Of a stretch of DNA of 64,000 nt, positions 24,842 through 33,849 are shown one piece after another. Under the pieces are notes generated by a model that saw only the letters and a list, made by a program, of their open reading frames with translations, was not told the DNA's origin and did not search any database. Every line of letters starts with the position of its first letter. The stretch's first letter is position 1. The stretch is taken from positions 63,382 to 127,381 of the forward strand of contig NZ_RCOG02000032.1 in NCBI RefSeq assembly GCF_009663685.2. Reading direction: 5' to 3'. The translations under genes were made by a program, and so were the position numbers. Origin of the DNA: Cupriavidus sp. U2. Lineage in GTDB: Bacteria; Pseudomonadota; Gammaproteobacteria; Burkholderiales; Burkholderiaceae.

Positions 24842-26152
24842 TCATGGAGTCTCGGGGGCGCGCACGCCCATCGCGCGGCGGCGCTCGGCCACGGCTTCCG
24901 GGGTCACGGGCGCGGCGCGATTGCCCCAGTTGCCCCGGATGAAGGTTAGCAGATTGGCCAGCGCCTGGTCGTCCAGCGTCCAGCCATAGCCGGGCATGTG
25001 GTAGTCGGTGGGGGCCGTGTCCACGCGTGCCGTCACGGCGCCATCGAGCAGCAGGTTGACCAGCGATGCCGGATTCGGATCGACCACGGTCGGATTGCCG
25101 GCCAGCGGCGGAAACACCCGCGCAAAGCCCTTGCCGCTGCTCTGGTGACAAGGCATGCAGAAGGTGGCGTACTGGCGCGCGCCGGGCGTGTCGAAGCGGC
25201 CCTGGTCAAGTTGCTGCTGCGCGGTCGCGTCGTAGCGGAATGGCTGCGTCTCGCCCCGGGCGCCGGCAATGGATTTCAGGTACGTGGCCACCGCATCGAG
25301 ATCGGCGGCGCTCATGTACTGCGTGGACGAGGCAATCACCGTGGACATCGGCCCGAACGACGTGGCGTGGGCGTTGCGGCCCGTGTGCAGGTACTCCACC
25401 AGGTCCGCTTTCGACCAAGCCCCCAGCCCGGTCAGGACATCGCCGGTGAGATTGGTGGCCGACCATCCCTCGACGGTGGCGCCTGACAGGAAGTGGCGGC
25501 TCCGTTCGTCGATGCCCTTCTCGCCATACAGCATGCCGCGCGGCGTGTGGCATGCGCCGCAGTGGGCCACTGCCTGCACGATATAGGCGCCGCGTTGCCA
25601 GGCCTGGCCCTGCTTCGCATCGGCCCGCACCGGATCGCCGCGCAGGTTCAGCCAGTTCCAGGGCACCAGCAGCCAGCGCATGCTGTACGGCCACTGCAGT
25701 GTCGTCTCGCGATTGGCCTGTCGCACCGGCTTCACCTCGCTGCGCATCCAGGCATAGAGCGCGGCCACGTCGTCGCGCGTCATCTTCGCGTAGGACGTAT
25801 AGGGCATGGCCGGGTACAGCCGTTTGCCATCGCGCGCCTGGCCGTGACGCACCGCGCGATCGAAATCGTCGAGCGAATAGCGCCCGAGCCCGGTTTCGGC
25901 GTCGGGCGTGATATTGGTCGAATACACCGTGCCGACGCCGGTCTGCAACGGCAGGCCGCCCGCCATGGGCGCGCCGCCTGCGGCCGTGTGGCAGGCCACG
26001 CAGTTGGCGATGCGGGCCAGGTAGCGCCCGCGTGCAACCTGATCGGCGGCGGCTGCCGGCGCGGGCCCAGCGCCAGGCGCGGCGCCGGCCATCGGTATCA
26101 GGGCCATCGCCAGCCACCAGTATCGGAATATCTTGAATCCACGCATGGGCAT
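24842..26152 (-). CDS. Tri-heme membrane-associated cytochrome c
   Basis: A 436-residue cytochrome with three c-type heme sites: CVACH (51-55), CGACH (198-202) and CMPCH (332-336). The spacing matches the cytochrome subunits of periplasmic alcohol/gluconate-type dehydrogenases. A signal sequence precedes the first heme (WWLAMALIPMAGAAP). The start at 26152 (MPMRGFK) is chosen; the ATG two codons later is equally possible and neither has a strong RBS. It lies 10 bp after the transporter gene and 4 bp before the spermidine-dehydrogenase-like gene, so it probably carries that enzyme's electrons to the respiratory chain. Confidence 0.88.
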   Translation of the reverse strand: MPMRGFKIFRYWWLAMALIPMAGAAPGAGPAPAAAADQVARGRYLARIANCVACHTAAGGAPMAGGLPLQTGVGTVYSTNITPDAETGLGRYSLDDFDRAVRHGQARDGKRLYPAMPYTSYAKMTRDDVAALYAWMRSEVKPVRQANRETTLQWPYSMRWLLVPWNWLNLRGDPVRADAKQGQAWQRGAYIVQAVAHCGACHTPRGMLYGEKGIDERSRHFLSGATVEGWSATNLTGDVLTGLGAWSKADLVEYLHTGRNAHATSFGPMSTVIASSTQYMSAADLDAVATYLKSIAGARGETQPFRYDATAQQQLDQGRFDTPGARQYATFCMPCHQSSGKGFARVFPPLAGNPTVVDPNPASLVNLLLDGAVTARVDTAPTDYHMPGYGWTLDDQALANLLTFIRGNWGNRAAPVTPEAVAERRRAMGVRAPETP

Positions 26153-26162
26153 CACGGATGGG

Positions 26163-27689
26163 TTAGCCTCGGGACACACGCTGGCGGCGTATCCACCATT
26201 CCACGCCGCCGAACGCGCCCTGCACCAGCAGCGCCAGCAGCGCGGCCGGGATGGCGCCCGCCAGCAGCAACGTCGAATCATTGAGCGCCAGGCCGGTGAC
26301 GATGCGCTCGCCGTAGCCGCCAGCCCCCACGAAGGCGGCGATGGTGGCCGTGCCGACGCTGATGATGGCGGCCGTCTTGACCCCGGCCAGCACCACCGGC
26401 ATGGCCAACGGGATTTCCACGTAGCGCAGTACCTGCAGCGGCCGGAATCCAAGTGCCCGCGCCGCGTCGCGCATGCCATGGGAAATCTCCTGCAGGCCGG
26501 TGCACGCATTGCGGACGATGGGCAGCAGCGCATAGAGGAAGAGCGCGATCATCGCCGGCCAGACGCCGATCTGCCCGAGCAACGGAATCAGCATGGCCAG
26601 CAGCGCCAGCGACGGCACCGTCTGCAGCATGCCCACCAGCGCCAGCAGCACTTGCCCCAGCCGGCGCCGGCGCGCCGCCACGATGCCCAGCGGCAACCCC
26701 ACCAGCGTAGCTGCGCCCACCGCGCCGCCCACCAGCGCCAGGTGGCGCAGCGTCAGCCGCCAGGTATCGGCACTCACCAGCACCGGGAGCAGGCGATGGC
26801 CACCGGCCCGGCGTTCTCCGCCACGGCCCGCAGCGACCGGCCGGCCCGACAGAAATCGCCGCGCAATGGCCGCGAACGATTCCCCGCCGATCTCCGCCGC
26901 TGCGTTCATGTCGATCATGTCGGTCACGGTGATACGCCCGGCCAGCTGCCGCAACGCCTGCCAGGCGGCCGGAAATCGCTGCGGCACGTCCAGCCGGTAC
27001 ACGATCACGGCCTCGTAGCCGGGAAATACGTGCAGGTTGTCTTCCAGTACGCGCAGGTGGAATCGATGGATCTTGGCATCTGTCGAGTAGATGTCGGTGC
27101 CGTCGATCTGGCCATTGCGTAGCGCCTCGTACGCAATGCCATGGTCGATGCCGACCGGCTTCTGCGGCAGCCCGTACGCCCGTACCAGCGCCGGCCAGCC
27201 GTCGGCCCGCCCCAGGAATTCATGCGACAGGCCCAGTCGCATGTTGGGCTGGCGCGCCAGGTCTGCCAGCGTATGCAGGCTGCCCGCACGGGTATCGGCA
27301 ACCGCGATGGCATAGGTATTCTCGAATCCCAGCGGAATGGCCGCGCCCAGCCCCATCGGCGCCAGCCCGGCGTTGATCTGCGCCAGCGTGGCGCGGCCGG
27401 GCAGCTTCAGAACTTCGCTGGCCAGCGTGCCGGTGTAGTCGGGGTAAGCATCGATATTGCCGGCCTTGAGCGCCTCGAACACGATGGCCGTGTTGCCAAG
27501 GCCCTGCAGGTGCCGCGTGCCCACATGGGCCGCCGCGGCCTGCGACAGGATTTCGCCAAGGATGTACGACTCGGTGAACCGCTTGGAGCCAATGCGCAGG
27601 GTGTCGGGCTGGGCAGCGTGGACGGCGGCCGGGCCGAACAAACAGGCAAGCGAGAACCAGACGACGAGCAGCCGGGGCGTGGGGGACAA
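26163..27689 (-). CDS. Osmoprotectant-type ABC transporter, binding protein-permease fusion
   Basis: A 508-residue fusion. Residues 1-26 form a signal peptide (cleavage near VHAAQ). Residues 30-290 are an OpuAC/ProX-type substrate-binding domain (IGSKRFTESYILGEIL, NIDAYPDYTGTL). From about 320 comes a permease domain with about 5-6 helices and the EAA loop region (GMRDAARALGFRPLQVLRYVEI). The order, binding domain first, is the reverse of the commoner permease-binding fusions. The start is a TTG (27689), 11 nt after GGAG; no better ATG exists. No ATPase gene is adjacent. Substrate could be a quaternary amine; with the next genes, a polyamine-related role is possible. Confidence 0.85.
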   Translation of the reverse strand: MSPTPRLLVVWFSLACLFGPAAVHAAQPDTLRIGSKRFTESYILGEILSQAAAAHVGTRHLQGLGNTAIVFEALKAGNIDAYPDYTGTLASEVLKLPGRATLAQINAGLAPMGLGAAIPLGFENTYAIAVADTRAGSLHTLADLARQPNMRLGLSHEFLGRADGWPALVRAYGLPQKPVGIDHGIAYEALRNGQIDGTDIYSTDAKIHRFHLRVLEDNLHVFPGYEAVIVYRLDVPQRFPAAWQALRQLAGRITVTDMIDMNAAAEIGGESFAAIARRFLSGRPVAAGRGGERRAGGHRLLPVLVSADTWRLTLRHLALVGGAVGAATLVGLPLGIVAARRRRLGQVLLALVGMLQTVPSLALLAMLIPLLGQIGVWPAMIALFLYALLPIVRNACTGLQEISHGMRDAARALGFRPLQVLRYVEIPLAMPVVLAGVKTAAIISVGTATIAAFVGAGGYGERIVTGLALNDSTLLLAGAIPAALLALLVQGAFGGVEWWIRRQRVSRG

Positions 27690-27800
27690 GCCGGAGTCTC
27701 CGGGTGAGTTGTCCCGACATCATAAAGCCATACGAGGGCCATACAAGCAATCCCGGCGTGCGCCCTTTTCCCCCAGGCAGCCCCAGGCAGCCCCGGGCGG

Positions 27801-28148
27801 TTACTTTGCTTCCGGGCTCACATGGACGGCCAGCCAGACCGTGGGCTGCGCCGCGTCGGTCCAGGCCACCCGATGGCGGCAATGGGCGGGCAGCTGCAGC
27901 CAGTCCCCGGCGCCGAGCCTGTGGCGGGTGCCATCGTCGATTTCCACGCTGGCGCTGCCGCTGATCACCAGCACCCACTCGTCGTCGGCGCTGTCGTACC
28001 AGAAGTCCGGCGGACTGGCCTGGCCGTTCGAGACGATCCGCTCGATCCGGACCCGGCCCGTGGCCTGCCACGACAGCAGGTCCGTAAAGACCTCGCCATC
28101 GGTATGGACCGGGATGTCGTGCAGCAGGTTGCCCTGGATGGCGCGCAT
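27801..28148 (-). CDS. Small cupin-domain protein
   Basis: A 115-residue single-domain cupin. The two cupin motifs are degenerate but recognisable (SADDEWVLVISGSASVEIDD, then LGAGDWLQLPAHCRHRV). The first motif has few histidines, so metal binding is uncertain. It lies between ftsK (29 bp upstream) and the transporter fusion, on the same strand. Function unknown. Confidence 0.8.
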   Translation of the reverse strand: MRAIQGNLLHDIPVHTDGEVFTDLLSWQATGRVRIERIVSNGQASPPDFWYDSADDEWVLVISGSASVEIDDGTRHRLGAGDWLQLPAHCRHRVAWTDAAQPTVWLAVHVSPEAK

Positions 28149-28177
28149 GGCGATGGCCTTGTTCCGGTGCGTGCCGG

Positions 28178-31100
28178 TCAGTCGCCCGGGCCGCCGGGCG
28201 CGATGACCTCGCGCGTGCCGTTGCGGCCCATCGGCGACACCAGTCCGGCGGCTTCCATCTGTTCGATCAGGCGCGCCGCGCGGTTGTAGCCGATGCGCAG
28301 TTGCCGCTGCACGGCCGAGATCGACGCCCGGCGTGACGTCAGCACGAATTGCGCGGCCTCGTCGTAGAACGGGTCGGCCTCGCCATCGCCGCCGCCTTCG
28401 CCAAACAGATCGGCAGCGCCTTCGGGCACATCGCCGGCCAGGATGGCTTCGTCATAGTCCGGCTCGCCGAACTGCTTCCAGTGCTCCACCACGCGGTGCA
28501 CTTCCTCGTCGGCCACGAAGGCGCCATGCACGCGCTGCGGATAGCCGGTGCCCGGCGGCAGGAACAGCATGTCGCCCTGCCCCAGCAGGCTCTCGGCGCC
28601 CATCTGGTCCAGGATGGTCCGCGAGTCGATCTTCGACGAGACCTGGAACGCCACGCGCGTCGGGATATTGGCCTTGATCAGGCCGGTGATCACGTCCACC
28701 GACGGCCGCTGCGTGGCCAGGATCAGGTGGATGCCCGCCGCGCGCGCCTTCTGCGCCAGCCGGGCGATCAGTTCCTCGATCTTCTTGCCCGCCACCATCA
28801 TCAGGTCGGCCAGTTCGTCGATCACCACCACGATCAGCGGCAGCGTCGATAGCGGTTCCGGCGCGTCGGGGGTCAGCGAGAACGGATTCGGCACCTTCTG
28901 CCCGGCCGCTTCGGCCGCGCGGATTTTCTGGTTGTAGCCGGCCAGGTTGCGCACGCCCAGCGCCGACATCAGCCGGTAGCGTTTTTCCATCTCGCCCACG
29001 CACCAGTTCAGCGCGTGCGCGGCCTGCTTCATGTCGGTCACCACGGGCGCCAGCAGGTGCGGGATGCCCTCGTAGACCGACAATTCCAGCATCTTCGGGT
29101 CGATCATGATCAGGCGCACGTCTTCCGGCGTGGCCTTGTAGAGCATCGACAGGATCATGGCGTTCACCGCCACCGACTTGCCCGAACCCGTCGTGCCGGC
29201 CACCAGCAGGTGCGGCGCGCGCGCCAGGTCCGTCACCACGGGGTTGCCCGTGATGTCCTTGCCCATCGCCAGCACCAGCTTCGACGCATGGGCATCGAAC
29301 GCGCTGCCGCTGACGATCTCGGACAGGCGGATCATCTGGCGCTTTGCATTGGGCAGTTCCAGCCCCATGCAGGTCTTGCCCGGAATCGTCTCGACCACGC
29401 GGATCGACGTCACGCCCAGCGCGCGCGCCAGGTCCTTCATCAGGCCCACCACCTGCGCGCCGCGCACGCCGACAGCCGGATCGACCTCGAAACGCGTGAT
29501 GACCGGGCCGGCGCTGGCGCCCACCACCGACACCGGCACCTTGAACTCGGCCAGCCGCTGCGCGATCAGTTCCCCGGTCTGCTGCAGCCGTTCCTCGGAA
29601 ATCTGTTCCGCGCTCTCGCCGGTTTCGGCGGCGGGTTCCAGCAGGTCGGTGCCGGGCAGCCGGTAGTCAACCGGCACGCGGGGGGCTGCAGGCACAGGAA
29701 GTGGCGCAGGCGCCACCGTGAGCGACGTCTGGGTCGTAACGGGCTGGGCCGGGGTAAGCGCCACCGTGTTGCCCACCACGGCCGGCAACACGATGCGCGG
29801 CTTTGGCGTGGGCTGGACGAAGGCGTTGGCATCCTCTACCGGCGCGGGCTCCGCCGCCGGCACGGTATCGGCCGGCTGCAACGCTTCCGTGACGTCGATG
29901 GGTGCCGTCACGACGGTGGCGACTTGCGGGTCGGCCGCCGCATCGAGGGCCGTATCCACTTCGGCCCCGGGGGCCGGTTCGGCCTCGGCCTCGGCTTCGG
30001 CTTCCGAGATCGACGCGGCAACGGCGGCGTCGATGGCTTCCGATGCCGTTTGCGCCGGGGCTGTTGGCGCCTGGGATTGCGGCGCGACGGGCTCGAGCCG
30101 CTCCGCAGCGACCGGCTCGGCTTCGGTTTCAACGGCCTGGTCGAACGCGACAGCCGCCTCGGCCGCCAACGGCTCGACAGCCGCCTGGATCGGCCCCGGG
30201 TCTGCCATCGCTTGCAGCGGCCCGGCCTCCGCCGGCACTTCGACGGCAGGCGCTTCGATTGGCTTGCCGGCCAGCGCGCGCAATTCGGCCAGCAGCGTCA
30301 TCGCTTCATCGCGAAGGGACGCCAGCGTGACAGGTTCGCCCGCCTGCGCCGGTGCGACAGCCTCCGCCAAGTCGGTGGCCGCCGCGATCGTCGCGATATC
30401 GGCCACGATATCGGCCGCGCTATCAGGCGCGCTATCAGGCGCGCTATCGGCCACGATCTCGGTGGCGCGCGCGACGGGGGTATCGGTTTGCGCGGCCGCC
30501 TGCGTGTCGGCCACGGGCGGCGCTTCGGCGACGGCCACGTCCGATTCAGCCGGTGCCGCCACGGCCGCAGCGGGGCTTGCCGCCACCGCGGCCGGCTTTG
30601 CCATGGCCTCCGGCAGCGTCGTGATGGCCGAGCGCAGGCCGAGTTGCGGATTGCGGAACGGGCTGCTGACCACGGTGGCCTGTGGTGCGGTGGGTCTGGC
30701 GTCGGGCCGGGCTTGCGGTTGCGGCTTCGGTTGCGCTCTGGACTGAGGCGACGGCGGCGTGGGCACGTCGGGCCTCGGTGCCGCGCGGGCCGGTGCGGCC
30801 ACCGGCTCGGCCTTCACGGCGCCTGGGGCGCCGGCCTGATGCAGCCAGATCTCGCCCGGCTGCGGGGGCGACTGGCGCGTGCGCGGCGGCGGTTGCCAGG
30901 CCGGCTGGCGGCGTGCGGATACGGCTTCGATACCCTTGTGACGCGGCGCCGGCCGGCTCTGACCGGGCATCGACGTCGTTTCCCAGCGATCGCCGGATTC
31001 GCGCGGCGCGGCCGGCGCGGGCGCGGCCTCGGTGCGCGTATCGGTGCGGAAGTCGGAGCGGAAATCCGTGCGTGATTCGTGGCGCGTGGGCGCCGCAGCC

Positions 31101-31471
31101 GGTGCCTCGTCGGCATCCACGCGCGGGCGGCGCAGCAGGAACAGGCTGCGCCAGGTTTCGCCGAACACCATCGGCGCGGCCAGGCCCAGCACGGCCAGCA
31201 TCATCAGCAGCGCGCCGGTCCAGCCCAGCATGCCGGACACCGTGCCGGCCAGCGCATGGCCGACGGCACCCCCGGCGGTAGCGCCTTCACCCTCGCCGCC
31301 GGTCAACGCCTCCAGCGTTGCACTGGCGCCCAGCACCAGCACCGTACCCATCCATATACGCAGCGAGCCACGGCCGAACAGGCGGCGATCGCCGGCGAGC
31401 ACGCGCCCCACCGTTCGCCAGACAAGCGGCAACAGCCAGAAGGTCGACAATCCGAACCAGCCCAGACCCAT
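28178..31471 (-). CDS. ftsK: DNA translocase FtsK, apparently lacking the first transmembrane helix
   Basis: A 1097-residue septal DNA pump. The motor domain is complete: Walker A GTTGSGKS (about 757-765), IDPKMLELSVYEGIPHLL, Walker B VVVIDELAD (about 882), RPSVDVITGLIKANIPTRVA, and a C-terminal gamma winged helix (about 1035-1090) for KOPS recognition. A long Ala/Pro/Glu-rich linker spans about residues 130-600, including a 12-bp DNA repeat. The N-terminus starts at the second helix of the usual four-helix domain (WFGLSTFWLLPLVW); the first helix and SFNPSDPS-like loop are absent and no better start or RBS exists upstream. Possibly a natural short form or a second FtsK paralogue. Confidence 0.92.
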   Translation of the reverse strand: MGLGWFGLSTFWLLPLVWRTVGRVLAGDRRLFGRGSLRIWMGTVLVLGASATLEALTGGEGEGATAGGAVGHALAGTVSGMLGWTGALLMMLAVLGLAAPMVFGETWRSLFLLRRPRVDADEAPAAAPTRHESRTDFRSDFRTDTRTEAAPAPAAPRESGDRWETTSMPGQSRPAPRHKGIEAVSARRQPAWQPPPRTRQSPPQPGEIWLHQAGAPGAVKAEPVAAPARAAPRPDVPTPPSPQSRAQPKPQPQARPDARPTAPQATVVSSPFRNPQLGLRSAITTLPEAMAKPAAVAASPAAAVAAPAESDVAVAEAPPVADTQAAAQTDTPVARATEIVADSAPDSAPDSAADIVADIATIAAATDLAEAVAPAQAGEPVTLASLRDEAMTLLAELRALAGKPIEAPAVEVPAEAGPLQAMADPGPIQAAVEPLAAEAAVAFDQAVETEAEPVAAERLEPVAPQSQAPTAPAQTASEAIDAAVAASISEAEAEAEAEPAPGAEVDTALDAAADPQVATVVTAPIDVTEALQPADTVPAAEPAPVEDANAFVQPTPKPRIVLPAVVGNTVALTPAQPVTTQTSLTVAPAPLPVPAAPRVPVDYRLPGTDLLEPAAETGESAEQISEERLQQTGELIAQRLAEFKVPVSVVGASAGPVITRFEVDPAVGVRGAQVVGLMKDLARALGVTSIRVVETIPGKTCMGLELPNAKRQMIRLSEIVSGSAFDAHASKLVLAMGKDITGNPVVTDLARAPHLLVAGTTGSGKSVAVNAMILSMLYKATPEDVRLIMIDPKMLELSVYEGIPHLLAPVVTDMKQAAHALNWCVGEMEKRYRLMSALGVRNLAGYNQKIRAAEAAGQKVPNPFSLTPDAPEPLSTLPLIVVVIDELADLMMVAGKKIEELIARLAQKARAAGIHLILATQRPSVDVITGLIKANIPTRVAFQVSSKIDSRTILDQMGAESLLGQGDMLFLPPGTGYPQRVHGAFVADEEVHRVVEHWKQFGEPDYDEAILAGDVPEGAADLFGEGGGDGEADPFYDEAAQFVLTSRRASISAVQRQLRIGYNRAARLIEQMEAAGLVSPMGRNGTREVIAPGGPGD
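30417..30452. repeat. 12-bp tandem repeat inside the ftsK linker
   Basis: Three consecutive copies of GCGCTATCAGGC (the third diverged) starting at 30417, 30429 and 30441. They encode the repeated DSAP/DSAA residues of the flexible linker, so the repeat is in frame and would change only linker length. Confidence 0.85.
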
Positions 31472-31569
31472 TTTTGATATGACACGTTCAAAACCACGGG
31501 CAGCGATTGTAGCGGGTCTGGCTGTGCGGGACTGGCCCGGCGCGGAAAAACTTACGACTTTGCCACGCC

Positions 31570-32172
31570 TTATTGACCCGGCGCCCCGATGCCCGCGCGG
31601 AACGGATACCTGGCGAAGATCTGCCCCACCACCTGCTCGATCATCAGCTGGCTGGTCTGGCGCTCCGGCTGGCTGGCATCGCCCTGGGCCACGCCTTCCC
31701 AGACGAGCTGATTCCGTCTGGCATCGACGAGGTCGATGTTCAGCGTGCCCTCGGTATAGGTGTAGGTATCGCTATAGAAGCCGTAGCCGGGCCACGGCGC
31801 GTAGAGCCCGCCCCGGTAGGCGTAATAGCCCATGTAGCCGGGCGGCGGCATCGGCGCCGGGCTGCTGACGATCTTCTGCTGGAACTGCATGTTGAAGTTG
31901 ACCAGCAGGTCGGGCTGGCGCGGCGCATATTCATAGCCGCGCGCCGTCATCTCCTTGTACACCGCGTCCTTCAGATATTGCGTCGTCAGGCTTTCGTAGC
32001 CCTGCCGGTCCGTGCCCAGGCGCGGCAGGAAGGCAAAGGTGCGGTATTGGGAAAAGTCGGTGCTGTGGTTGTAGTCGGTACGGATGTCGGGGCCTGTGGC
32101 ACAGCCTGCCAGCGCGGCGGCCAGCACCGTGCCAAGGGCGGCCGGTACGCGAGACATCATCAGGCCTGACAT
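31570..32172 (-). CDS. DUF4136 lipoprotein
   Basis: A 200-residue lipoprotein. The signal ends in lipobox LAGC and the mature protein starts CATGPDIRTDYNHSTDFSQY, the typical DUF4136 opening. A Gly/Tyr/Pro-rich stretch follows (PPPGYMGYYAYRGGLYAP) and the C-terminus carries the TLNIDLVDARRNQLVWEGVA motif of the family. A GGGAGA site precedes the ATG. Outer-membrane or periplasmic location is inferred; function unknown. Confidence 0.85.
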   Translation of the reverse strand: MSGLMMSRVPAALGTVLAAALAGCATGPDIRTDYNHSTDFSQYRTFAFLPRLGTDRQGYESLTTQYLKDAVYKEMTARGYEYAPRQPDLLVNFNMQFQQKIVSSPAPMPPPGYMGYYAYRGGLYAPWPGYGFYSDTYTYTEGTLNIDLVDARRNQLVWEGVAQGDASQPERQTSQLMIEQVVGQIFARYPFRAGIGAPGQ

Positions 32173-32210
32173 GGCAGTCTCCCTATTTCCGGGTTACCAG
32201 ATCCCGCTGG

Positions 32211-32624
32211 CTAATTCCACTTGCCGTCGATACCGCCGACGCTGAACCGTCCGGCCCCGAGCAGGGCCACCGCCAGCGCCGCGGCCAGGTACATCGCCTG
32301 CAGTTCCAGCGCCCAGCCGCCGGTGGGCGCCATCTCGCCAAGCTGCTTCGCATGGACAAGGGCGAACGCGAAGAGCATGTTGACGGCCACGATCAGGCCG
32401 GCCAGGCGCGTCCAGAGCCCGATGATCAGCAGGATGGGGGCAATGATCTCGCCGATGTAGACGCCGTAGGCCAGCGCAGCGGGCAGGCCGGCCTGCGTCA
32501 CCACCTGCGTGACAAAGCCAGGACCGGACATCAGCTTCGAAATGCCGTGCAACAGGATCAGCACGCCCAGCACGATACGGAGAATGGCTTTGCCCAGGTC
32601 TTGCGTTCCTTGCGTACGACTCAT
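32211..32624 (-). CDS. DoxX-family inner-membrane protein
   Basis: A 137-residue protein with four predicted transmembrane helices, matching DoxX (LRIVLGVLILLHGISKLMSG and YGVYIGEIIAPILLIIGLW are the standard first two helices). The start at 32624 has an AAGGAG site. DoxX proteins were named from a thiosulfate:quinone oxidoreductase subunit and also occur as stand-alone redox-stress membrane proteins. It ends 38 bp before the DUF4136 gene start and is probably co-transcribed with it. Confidence 0.88.
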   Translation of the reverse strand: MSRTQGTQDLGKAILRIVLGVLILLHGISKLMSGPGFVTQVVTQAGLPAALAYGVYIGEIIAPILLIIGLWTRLAGLIVAVNMLFAFALVHAKQLGEMAPTGGWALELQAMYLAAALAVALLGAGRFSVGGIDGKWN

Positions 32625-32736
32625 CGCGATGGCTCCTTGCGGTTTGATGCAGGCGCATGTGACCTGCACAACTACCTTAGATCGTGCCAGCGTGAAGGTA
32701 AAGGCGCAGCGCCAACGGGAAGCCGCCCGCCTGGGC

Positions 32737-33735
32737 TCAGTCCGCGTCCGCCTTTTGGGCACCGGATCGCGCGGGCGGCGGCGCGGTGGGCGGCGCCGCA
32801 TGCATCGGCACGCCGGTCGCCGTCATCATGCCTACCTTACGCGCGTGTTCCGGCAGCACTTCGGCCAGGAAATCGAGAAAACGGCGCAGTGCCGGTGTAA
32901 CGCCCTGCCGGGACGGAAACACCGCGTGCAGCACGCCCATCGGCAGGTCCCACTGGGGCAGCACCACTTCGAGGTCGCCGCGCTCGACATCGTCGCGGCA
33001 GTACATGCGCGGGAGCATGGCGACGCCCACGCCGGCGATGGCCGCCTCGCGCAGGATCGCGAACTCGTCGGACACCAGACGCGGGTCGTAGCCAATATGG
33101 ACGGGCTCGCCCGCCTTGTCGAACAACGTCCAGACATGGCGCCCTTCGTGCGGTTTCTGTGCCACCCCGGGCATGCCTTCCAGCGCCTGCGGCGTGCGGG
33201 GGCGGCCAATGCTGTCCAGCAGCGCGGGGCTGGCCACCAGCTTCATGTCGCTCCTGCCAAAGGTGCGCACCGCCAGGCTGGAATCGTCCAGCACATTGCG
33301 CACGCGCAGGGCCAGGTCATAGCCCTCGCCGATCACGTCAACCCGGCGGTTCGTGGCATCGATCTCCAGCTGGACACCAGGATTGGCGCGCATGAAGTGG
33401 CCGATATTCGGCGCCAGCAAGATCTGGACGATGGCCACGGGACAACTGATCCGGAGATGACCTCCCGGCTGCTCGCGCGCCTGGTCGACCACTTCACGGG
33501 CCGCCTCGGCCGCCTGCAGCATGTCTCGGCAATGGGCGTAGTAGGACTCGCCAAGCGGCGTCACGCGCACCTGACGCGTGGTCCGGCGTAAAAGCTGGAC
33601 GCCCAGATCCCGCTCCAGTTGGGCGATGCGCCGGGACAGGCGCGATTTAGGCACCCCCGTGGCGCGACTGGCTGCGGAAAAGCTGCCGTGCTGCACCACC
33701 TGGGCAAACAGCGACAAATCGTTGAGATCCTGCAT
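32737..33735 (-). CDS. LysR-family regulator, divergent from azoreductase
   Basis: A 332-residue LysR protein. HTH: SFSAASRATGVPKSRLSRRI; the effector domain follows (LRISCPVAIVQILLAPNIG). The start at 33735 gives the usual MQDLNDLSLFAQVV. It is divergent from the NADH-azoreductase gene with 114 bp between starts, the common arrangement in which the regulator controls its neighbour in response to a quinone or azo compound (inferred). The C-terminal tail beyond about 300 is Ala/Pro-rich. Confidence 0.9.
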   Translation of the reverse strand: MQDLNDLSLFAQVVQHGSFSAASRATGVPKSRLSRRIAQLERDLGVQLLRRTTRQVRVTPLGESYYAHCRDMLQAAEAAREVVDQAREQPGGHLRISCPVAIVQILLAPNIGHFMRANPGVQLEIDATNRRVDVIGEGYDLALRVRNVLDDSSLAVRTFGRSDMKLVASPALLDSIGRPRTPQALEGMPGVAQKPHEGRHVWTLFDKAGEPVHIGYDPRLVSDEFAILREAAIAGVGVAMLPRMYCRDDVERGDLEVVLPQWDLPMGVLHAVFPSRQGVTPALRRFLDFLAEVLPEHARKVGMMTATGVPMHAAPPTAPPPARSGAQKADAD

Positions 33736-33849
33736 GGCGGGCGCTCCGTTGCATCGATAGAACAATCATTTGCATTTTGCCTCACTACCGGCATCAATGG
33801 CCAGACTATATCTTTCAGCCATCCCAACCGAACTTAGTGGAGCCAGACA

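Noticed and set aside
29015..31075. 686-codon open frame on the plus strand opposite ftsK
   Set aside because: Antisense shadow of the ftsK linker and motor regions; low-complexity Arg/Gly composition.
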